From positions 310,001 to 374,000 of the forward strand of contig JAKSZP010009200.1 in NCBI GenBank assembly GCA_022478985.1: DNA of 64,000 bases, written 5' to 3'. This DNA comes from Massospora cicadina (lineage: Eukaryota > Entomophthoromycota > Entomophthoromycetes > Entomophthorales > Entomophthoraceae). This document shows, piece by piece, positions 57,112 to 64,000 of the stretch. Every line of letters begins with the position of its first letter. Positions within the stretch are counted from its first letter, which is position 1. Position numbers and translations under genes: made by a program. The notes beneath the pieces were generated by a model that saw only the letters and a list, made by a program, of their open reading frames with translations, was not told where the DNA came from and searched no databases.

Positions 57112-57139
57112 ATCCGGGTGGGTGGGATTGGGTTCCAGT

Positions 57140-57149
57140 GTAATTTTCT
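57140..57149 (+). repeat. Target-site duplication, right (half-LINE F)
   Basis: Partner of 56288-56297. Confidence 0.6.
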
Positions 57150-57188
57150 ACTTTTCTATAAAATGTCCACATCAAGGCATTATACATT

Positions 57189-57362
57189 ATGGAACCTGTT
57201 ATTCCAACTCTTTTATCTCATTGTACCAGTGATAACACTGAGGAGCCTGAAAAAGTGTTAAGAAAATTAGCACAAAAAAGTAAGCAACTCAAGTCTGATG
57301 CAATGACTAATTTGGCCAAAAAAGTTATAATAAAAGGCCTCTTAGCAAATGTAACCCGCTAA
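57189..57362 (+). CDS. Small open frame of unknown function
   Basis: 58 codons including stop (ATG 57189, TAA 57360-57362). The residues are polar and charged with a plausible helical middle (EEPEKVLRKLAQKSKQLK). No motif recognised. It lies 40 bp right of half-LINE F and may belong with the coding remnant left of F. Could be chance or an old element fragment. Confidence 0.25.
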   Translation: MEPVIPTLLSHCTSDNTEEPEKVLRKLAQKSKQLKSDAMTNLAKKVIIKGLLANVTR

Positions 57363-57599
57363 ACTTTACCCATTTATGGAATTTCTGATTTAGTTTTTAT
57401 TACCACAACTGCATAGCGCCACGTTTAAGAAGATTATATTTGATTTGGGAAGGACAGTACGTTATATCCTACAAGCGTAAAGAGGAATATACAATCATGC
57501 CTTAAAACAGGAGTTACTATCTAACATGTACATAGTCAATTCTTACATCATTACTCTCCTGTCATATTTTAAGAGGTAAGATTGAATACCAGAGTATTG

Positions 57600-58400
57600 G
57601 ACATGATAATAAGAATATCAATTGAAGGAAATCTTTGAACAAATCAACACCTAAAGAAAAAAAGAGTTTTAAAGAAATTAATCAATTTACTATATGGAAA
57701 AAATTAGTAAGTCTCAATTTATCACTAGAAAGATTCCTCTGGTTCGATTTGAGCCCAATATTCCCCAGGATAAGATCCTGACTAGCCAAAGCAATTGATC
57801 ATCAGAATGAGAGCCAAATTCTTCATCAGAAGGCTTATGAGTTGATAAAATTAAGTTTTACCCTCAAAAGGGTATGAATTTAAAAGTTGCACATTGATTA
57901 ACTTAAACAATATTAAGTCTTTTAAAATTATATCACTTAATGCAATTTTTGTTGCTATAAGATTTTAGCTACAAAGGCATTAGAAATTCTGGATGCGCCC
58001 CTATAAAGAGCCTCCCATTTAGATAGCACTCTCTTTTTTACTACTAGTGGTGCCCATTCAGATATCCCTCTCCAATATTTATATTAATCATTTTCCTTGT
58101 GGAATTTGTATTATTAATAGTAGAGTATAAGAACCCTAAGCAAGTTTCTAATAAAATTACGCCTTTTTTCTAAAATGTTATTTTGACTTAAACTTAATAA
58201 TTGCCTTTGCCTCTTACCATAGGATGGATTCTCTAGTTGTTGGGACCTAAATGAGATGAGCTTTCCTTAAAAATAGAATAAAACACTTATTTAAGTCTTA
58301 GACTTTTCTCAATTATTAACTGTTGAGCTTATTGGGAAAAGAACCACTGAGCTCTTAAAAACAAAGCCCTATATTAAGTGTAGTAGCGTTTTTATAAATT
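57600..58400 (-). repeat. Dispersed repeat R3, copy 2
   Basis: Collinear with 35580-36340 (see there). Also contains tactactagtggtgcccat at about 58041, close to tactagtggtgcccaac at about 19988 in Mi1; on the minus strand these read WAPLVVKK-like, as in Ty3/gypsy RT. This supports an origin in minus-strand Ty3/gypsy pol. Confidence 0.5.
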
Positions 58401-59298
58401 CTGAGTATAATGGTATAGGATTTTAGTATTGGGCAGAAAATGTTTTCAGTGCTGGTAAGCAAGTATTATTATTGGGTTCTCCTTTTCTTGTAGCATCTTC
58501 AAACCTAGAGTTACTATACTCAAGAATTGTAGATAGGTTTTGGTGGTTAATATTCATCATGGGCTTGAGTTTGGAACTTTTTATCAATGACAACTGATTA
58601 TTACTTATAGATAACTATGGTACTAGTACTGAGTAATGAGACTATCCAGTTAGCATCAATGGTGAGGTTATTAACATCAATGGCACTGAAAACTAGGGCG
58701 ATACTGGAATGTTGATTGTAAAATTTATCACTCCCAATTATAAGTTTGACTTCCAGATAGTGGGCTGAAAAACAAATCATAAAAACTTTAAGTATTTTAT
58801 TATTGGTCTATAGTTTTATTAGTTTTATATTTATATTGAGTGATTTAATCTTCATCTCACTCTTTGTACAAAAATCTTTGATTATAAATCTAGAGCTTTA
58901 TTTTATATTTAATGTCACTCTAATACAATTCTATGTCAAATAATATAAGCTGTTTCAAGTTTTTATTTAATTCTGGTTTCTCAGTTTAGATCCTCTTTAG
59001 TCAACCTAATCCCATGAGGTGTTCCTTATATGTTAGCTTATGAGGATCAATCAAATTATTAGCATGTATTTTTGACTAATCTGATACCACTTTGAGAAAC
59101 AGGTCCATATCAAGAGTTGTCTTCGTGTTTAGGCTCTTTGGTTGGCAGTTTATTTGCATATTAAGGAAATTTTTTGAGTCAATAGAGATGAGTTTGGGGG
59201 GGTTGGCTTTTCATCATTGGACAAACCTAAAAATAATTAAACTTAGTAATAGATATAATGTTGTGAAATAATTAAACTGGTGAAGAAATGTAATTTAA
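58401..59298. other. AT-rich region, no gene recognised
   Basis: About 900 bp, very AT-rich. No open frame of note and no shared repeat seen. Confidence 0.4.
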
Positions 59299-59577
59299 GG
59301 GGAGGATATCCCAGTGGTAGAATATGGACTGTCTACCACTGCCTCCTCAAGTTCAAAACCTGGTCAATAAACTTTGGGTAGGAGACAATTATGACAGTGT
59401 TGGCGTTGCACACCAATGCCCCAAACTGAGATAGCAAATAGCAAGGGGATTATGGAGTTCCTGGCCTATCATACACTTCACATGGAGGTTTTCTGAGTTT
59501 TATCCTCCTTTACCATTCATTAAATTTCCCCCTAATTGGTGCAGTATCGTCCCCATGGTGGCCCATCTCTAATAAAA
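59299..59577 (+). mobile_element. SINE-like unit, tRNA-related head and LINE-like tail
   Basis: The head ggggaggatatcccagtgg, tagaatatgg resembles a tRNA 5' half: tatcccagtgg fits an RNA polymerase III A box. agttcaaaacc at about 59354-59364 fits a B box (GGTTCAANNCC) at 10 of 11 positions. The far end cgtccccatggtggcccat, ctctaataaaa resembles the LINE tail cgtcccc-tggttggcatacctcaaataaa. Total about 279 bp, a usual SINE size. The flanks share taattt but no clear TSD. Only this copy was noticed in the window. Confidence 0.55.
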
Positions 59578-60649
59578 GTTCATTAAATTCTAATTTGGCT
59601 TTAAATGCACTTTATTCATCTATATTGAGCAAATAGTTGTGATTTTTGTGATGCTCAATAAAGGTATGCAATTTTTATGGAAGCTCTTATCTTGGCTGTT
59701 ACAACTAAATTTTTTATATTATGTAGTAACTCAGGTGGGATAGCAATCTTCAAAATTTCCATAAGTGAGTAATAACCTCAGCTTTTATTTTAAATTAGTT
59801 TAACAGCTGAGGTCCTTGCCAATATATTTTTAGCTTTGCTCAGTTAGTGAATAATCCTTGACTTGGAGGTTAGCTTCATCAGGTTTTCTTTAGTACTTGA
59901 TGGTAGCTTCATCAGGTTTGAAGTTTGTAAATCAACTTTTTATTTACTGATTCTTTTTCCTAGCCTCTCACTTATAGAGAAAATCTATTTTAGATATTTA
60001 GTCTATGCAAAGGCTTACTTTATGTGGTATATCAGCGGGCATTAGGAGTACAGTATTATTGTCATGGTCTATTTAAATAAAATAGATTTTGTTGAAAGCA
60101 ATCAAGGTTGTTTATAATAAGTAATAACCATCAACATTCCATCCTTGACATTCTTATAGTAAGTTTAAAATCATTTGGACATAATTGAAGAATTTCTACT
60201 CATTGTATAACTAATATAGAGCTTCATTAGCATATTTGTCCACAAGATTAGGTTGCTTTCAGGCAAAGAAGTTCAGTAATCTATTTCTTTAGCAACTTTA
60301 AATGTTCTCAAGCGTTATATATATTTTGTTATAAATTTATGAAAAGCTTGTGTATCGTTTTGCTATATTTTGTAGTCCCAAATGCAAGTAATAGAAAACT
60401 GTTAGTTAGCCTCCAACCCATTAAGGTAAAAATTAATAAGAGAACTTGTTAATAATATCAGGCCGTATTCTGTAAACTTTTGATGGAAAACGCCGAACTA
60501 TGGGAGTCAATCCTTGATCTATGGAATAAATCCCCTAAAAATCCCCAATTTAATAACAATATCACTACTAATGATCTATCAAGCCAGAATGAATGTCAAA
60601 GTTATATGTCATGAACAGCATGCAAAGAGATCTTTTAGATCAAAAGTAC
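59578..60649. other. AT-rich region, no gene recognised
   Basis: About 1.07 kb. One 60-codon frame (59863-60045) without motif, hydrophobic and AT-driven. Nothing supported. Confidence 0.4.
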
Positions 60650-60663
60650 TTTTATACTCTTCT
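60650..60663 (+). repeat. Target-site duplication, left (retroposon G)
   Basis: ttttatactcttct, matching ttttatacacttct at 60980-60993 (13 of 14). Confidence 0.82.
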
Positions 60664-60664
60664 T

Positions 60665-60708
60665 TAATTTTATTTGAGGTGGGCTAACCTTGGGACAAAT
60701 ATACCATA
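60665..60708 (-). other. Shared 3' tail (retroposon G)
   Basis: Minus strand: tatggtatatttgtcccaa, ggttagcccacctcaaata. More diverged than the others but collinear. Confidence 0.75.
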
Positions 60709-60787
60709 CTAATAGGAGGGCTTGGGAGTAGGGAGTGAAAATATAGGAGTGGAGGACATTAATTAAGTACTCTGGTTAAACCTTCCA

Positions 60788-60973
60788 TCATGTGTTGTGA
60801 TAGGGTGAGATTAAATTACATAACTTCACCAATTCTCTTGGTAGGTGCGAGGCATAGTGCATAAAATACATGTTTTGATATCCTCTTAACAGAAGTACAT
60901 TTTTTGCTTTGATGGTTTTTAGTTCTGAGTCACGAGGGGCAATAATGGGACGCCCATCTGGACCAGGCCACAT
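60788..60973 (-). pseudogene. Coding fragment of unknown family in retroposon G
   Basis: 61 codons, open from 6 bp inside the element's 5' end to a stop. It contains WPGPDGRPIIAPRDSELKT and YQNMYFMHYASHLPRELV. It looks like the C-terminal end of a longer protein cut by 5' truncation, so the ATG at 60973 need not be a true start. The stop lies about 80 bp before the tail region, like the short 3' UTR of the half-LINEs. Family not recognised. Confidence 0.55.
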
Positions 60974-60979
60974 TTATCC

Positions 60980-60993
60980 TTTTATACACTTCT
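60980..60993 (+). repeat. Target-site duplication, right (retroposon G)
   Basis: Partner of 60650-60663. Confidence 0.82.
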
Positions 60994-62350
60994 AAGGGCC
61001 TAAAATACTGTTAATGGAGGCCAATTTATACCCCAGACGGAAACAATAATTCGTCAGCTGGTCAGCATGATGTCAGGGGATCTAAAAGTTTAAATTAGTT
61101 TAATTAACTTTATGCATGACAGCGCAGATGACACCTTAGAGGAACCCTCTTTTATACCCTTGGGTTTAACTGTTAATGATGGGAGAAGTACATAAGACCG
61201 TCTGAAGAGTGTTTCCACTTTTGTAAAAAATCTGAGAGATGACAATATTGATAAAATGTGAAGCAAATTAAATTGTAAGTTCTAAAAATAAAGACTACTT
61301 TGTACCAAGAAGCTGTAACAGCCACAATGGTCACAAAAAATCATAAGATAACTGAACAGCAGGCACGCGGTCACAAGCAGACCAGAGATCCATAAATTTT
61401 ATATTATGAAGCCCAGAAGATCTCAGAGGATCAAATAAATGAACTCCACTGGGCCTGAAACCTAACAGCAAATGTATAATCTCATTGTAAACTTTATTCT
61501 CCGTATACCAAGTCTTAAAAACCCTTATGAACTAAATACTATAAATATGGTATTTATGGTCATACCAGTGAATTAAATTATTTTACAGAATCTTTCTTTA
61601 ATATTAGTTTCTATTTAGAACTAAAAAAGCCAAATATAATTGTATTGCTATAAGGTTTGGACTAAGCCTTCCTGTTGTCTGAATTGGTTGAGAGAGTTTT
61701 GGTGAGCTCTATATTAGCCCCAATATTTAAATTTTAAGGCTACAACACGGTTGTGTATGCTTTGAACCATGAGCAAAAGGACTATATATGAAAGAAATAT
61801 AGCCTCAGATTCACTTGTTGATGCACCCTGCGTAAAAAAATTAATTCATTTTCAGTGGCTTAATTTCAAACTAAGCACACCCTGTGCAAGAGGGCCACTT
61901 TGGAAATGCTGGTGCTCACTACATGGGGAACCACTAAGTAATTATGGAGATTTTATGATGATACCATAGATGTATACTATGGAGAAAAACCTTTCAAAGA
62001 TTTTACCTGAAGAGTATTTAAGAAATAATCAAATACTTGAAGATGTGTATAGCTACCTTTACTATTGAGTTAGGAATATTTATATCGTCACCTGCGCTGG
62101 AAAGAGCTAAATAAGTGGATATGTCATAAGAAATATATAGTTTGAGACCTTGGAGAGAATTAACAACTAATTTCATACAAAGAAAAATGCAATTTTTACT
62201 TACCTGTAAAGCCACATTGTTCAGTTGGATCACATAAAGAAGGAAGTGAACATCTTGCAAGTGCGACCATTACCACCTCTCACTGTTACCTACTTTAGTA
62301 GTACGCACCATTAGTACAAATATACAAGTAATAGTGGTATAACCTACGCG
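60994..62350. other. AT-rich region, no gene recognised
   Basis: About 1.35 kb of AT-rich DNA. The open frames at 61769-61969 (plus) and 62018-62260 (minus) show no motif I can name. Confidence 0.4.
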
Positions 62351-62379
62351 TCAGATTGAACATGAGGAAGATCCCCATT

Positions 62380-63120
62380 TTCTCTCGTAAAGATTAAGTC
62401 ACTTCTGCTGAGAAAACCATACCAGATTACTTCAGTTGCACTAAAGTAACATGGACGGAGCTATTGAAAAGCAATAGGATCTCTATGTACAAGGATGTAT
62501 GATCTAAGAAATACAGAGGTGCATAGAGCTACGCTTTGCCCCCATCAAGCTTGGCCTGAAAGTAAAAAGATTTTATTGCCAAGTTTGGAAGTGCACAAGA
62601 CGTTTAGATATTAAGAACTAATTTCTCACCACGAAAATAGTAGACTATGAATCTATTGTGGACTACAAAAACAGGTTTATTTCAATGCTCAACAGCCTTG
62701 GCCGATTGGAGCCTTGGGTATAGTTACTAAGAAAACTGTCTTTCTTAGTTTGCTGGAATCACATCCAAAACTCCTGATTAACACGAATTTGGCCGTGAAA
62801 TTCTGCTTAAACTCTGAGGACCATTGAGTAGGCCTTGACTGACGTTAATTACGCTTACATGACGGATTCAAGACATCAGAACATGATAACAATACCACCC
62901 TTTAGATAAGCCATTTACGTTATTAAAATTGTAATGATAAGTCTAAGGATAAGGATTTACGCCAGTAGAACGAAATTACCAAAATTTTACTAATTTTAAA
63001 ATGTCGCAACATTTAGAAAGAAGGACACTTCTTGAGAAGCTTCTTTAAGCTGAAAGAAGCAGAGAAAAGGAAAACTAAAGAGGACGCCACAGGATTAATA
63101 AATTGGGATGTGCACCATAC
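62380..63120 (+). pseudogene. LTR-retrotransposon gag remnant
   Basis: Plus strand, broken. About 62641-62700 reads DYESIVDYKNRFISMLNSLG, of the kind found in Gag capsid regions. About 63007-63060 KEGHFLRSFFKLKEAEKR resembles a CCHC knuckle (C..C-KEGH-...C) with cysteines lost. No protease or RT was seen before the window ends. Superfamily not certain. Confidence 0.5.
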
Positions 63121-64000
63121 AGATGGTTGATGAGGAGTCTGAGTCATAAGTTATTTCAAGATACTATGACATTGAAGCTCTTAGCGATGTGGTTGTGCTG
63201 ACTGCTTAAGACTAACTAAGCGAAGTTTGAGCTTACCAAGAAGTCTTACTTGGCTCAAGCTTTTAAGTCTATTTGTAACGAATGGAACCATTAAGTTCTG
63301 TTAATCAGATGTCTGATATTTGGCGTAGTAAATAGATACCAAATTAGGCTCAACAACCAAGTTGGACCACTGAGGTAAGTTTTTAGGGTTGAATAATAAA
63401 AACCTGTCTTTACTCTTGAAATTTGGGGAATCTTAAACGAGAAAAAAGAATAACAGTTAATTGAGATTGCAAACTCTGAAGTAACCCACTATTTTTATTT
63501 AACGTAAATAAAAAGTGATCATGACAATCTATGGAATTTCTATGACATCAAAAGCAAACCAAGAAAAAAGACAGAGTGACTGGATAGGGCATATGTTATG
63601 GAAGCTCAAGGTTTGTTTTGAGACAAAACCTTATTGAACCTCGAAATTCTAGCAAGACATGGGCCTAAACAGCCCAAGAAGCTGCAAAATCTATACTGAG
63701 GTTTAGATAATCACGAGCACAACATTTTTAATGTATCATCCTTTATGAATCCCTCCCCTGGCCATACTTTGAGCTAATTTTGAGCCTAAAGAATGGTTTG
63801 GAGAGTCACAATACTGGTGCTGAGCTGACCTCAACTGGAAATCCCCATAGGATTTTGACTCAGTACCTAGAATCCAAATTTCAAGTCAAAATAGGATGAG
63901 CAATTTAAAAAATTTTGTCACATCACCCCCTAATAAAGGGAAGTTCCCCCAAAGGAGAGCTCCCAAGCAAGAGGCCGCCCCCATGAGGTCTTCTTGGGTA
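63121..64000. other. Decayed sequence to right window edge
   Basis: About 880 bp with no supported feature. It may continue the gag-bearing element. Confidence 0.35.

Larger units (their letters stand above)
56307..57139 (-). mobile_element. Half-LINE copy F, 5'-truncated
   Basis: Minus-strand fragment closely related to copy C. It keeps the 3' tail and the C-terminal domain, and its 5' end falls at the equivalent of about 14250 in copy C. Probable TSD gtaattttct. 5' truncation supports LINE-type insertion. Confidence 0.85.
60664..60979 (-). mobile_element. 316-bp retroposon G with LINE-type tail
   Basis: Minus-strand insertion bounded by a 14-bp TSD and ending in the shared tail. Its content matches neither LINE B ORF2 nor the half-LINE C-terminal domain. 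It is therefore the 3' end of another tail-bearing element, 5'-truncated on insertion. Confidence 0.8.

Noticed and set aside
1..64000. CRISPR arrays, rRNA genes, bacterial operons
   Set aside because: No regularly spaced short repeats, no rRNA-like sequence and no ribosome-binding-site-led gene clusters. The only tRNA-like signal is the SINE-like head at 59299.

Overview
This window reads as repeat-dominated eukaryotic nuclear DNA, most likely from a fungus with a transposon-inflated genome. I base that on many Ty3/gypsy elements, a Tad/L1-style LINE with a zinc-knuckle ORF1, AT-rich decayed spacers, and no bacterial-type operons, rRNA or confident tRNA genes. The species cannot be named from sequence alone; rusts or Entomophthorales are only guesses. 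I found no gene that is clearly a host gene. Almost every coding signal belongs to a retrotransposon, and nearly all are broken by stops and frameshifts.

Layout: 1-5117 decayed LINE copy A (left edge cut); 5719-10981 near-complete LINE copy B with a perfect 17-bp target-site duplication (TSD) and an intact 413-codon ORF1; 13169-15080 ORF1-only half-LINE copy C; 17090-18106 5'-truncated LINE copy E (minus); 18170-35187 an old minus-strand Ty3/gypsy element (Mi1), split by a plus-strand Ty3/gypsy element (P1, 23322-32469) that in turn carries half-LINE D (25275-27186); 36889-49735 a second minus-strand Ty3/gypsy element (Mi2), whose 3' LTR is split by a small non-autonomous LTR element (37460-39322) and whose pol is split by an internally deleted LTR element (P2, 40945-44693); about 49.9-55.6 kb a decayed plus-strand Ty3/gypsy (P3); 56307-57139 truncated half-LINE F (minus); 57.2-64 kb old debris containing a SINE-like unit (59299-59577), a 316-bp retroposon (60664-60979, minus) and a gag remnant (about 62.4-63.1 kb).

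The central observation is a community of retroposons sharing one 3' tail of about 40 bp, roughly TGTCCGTCCC-(A/C)-TGGTCAGC followed by ACCTC-AATAAA. It ends the LINE, the half-LINEs, a 316-bp element of unknown parentage and, more weakly, the SINE-like unit. By analogy with known LINE/SINE pairs, LINE B's relatives probably supplied the reverse transcriptase for all of them. The half-LINEs resemble mammalian HAL1 in concept: they keep an ORF1-like zinc-knuckle protein, lack ORF2, and carry an unrecognised C-terminal domain. A second unusual feature is a collagen-like Gly-X-Y stretch in the Gag region of the minus-strand Ty3/gypsy family, clear in Mi2 and weaker in Mi1.

Boundaries come from reading direct repeats, TSDs and LTR termini by eye. 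Coordinates of decayed elements are approximate, and identities are visual estimates.
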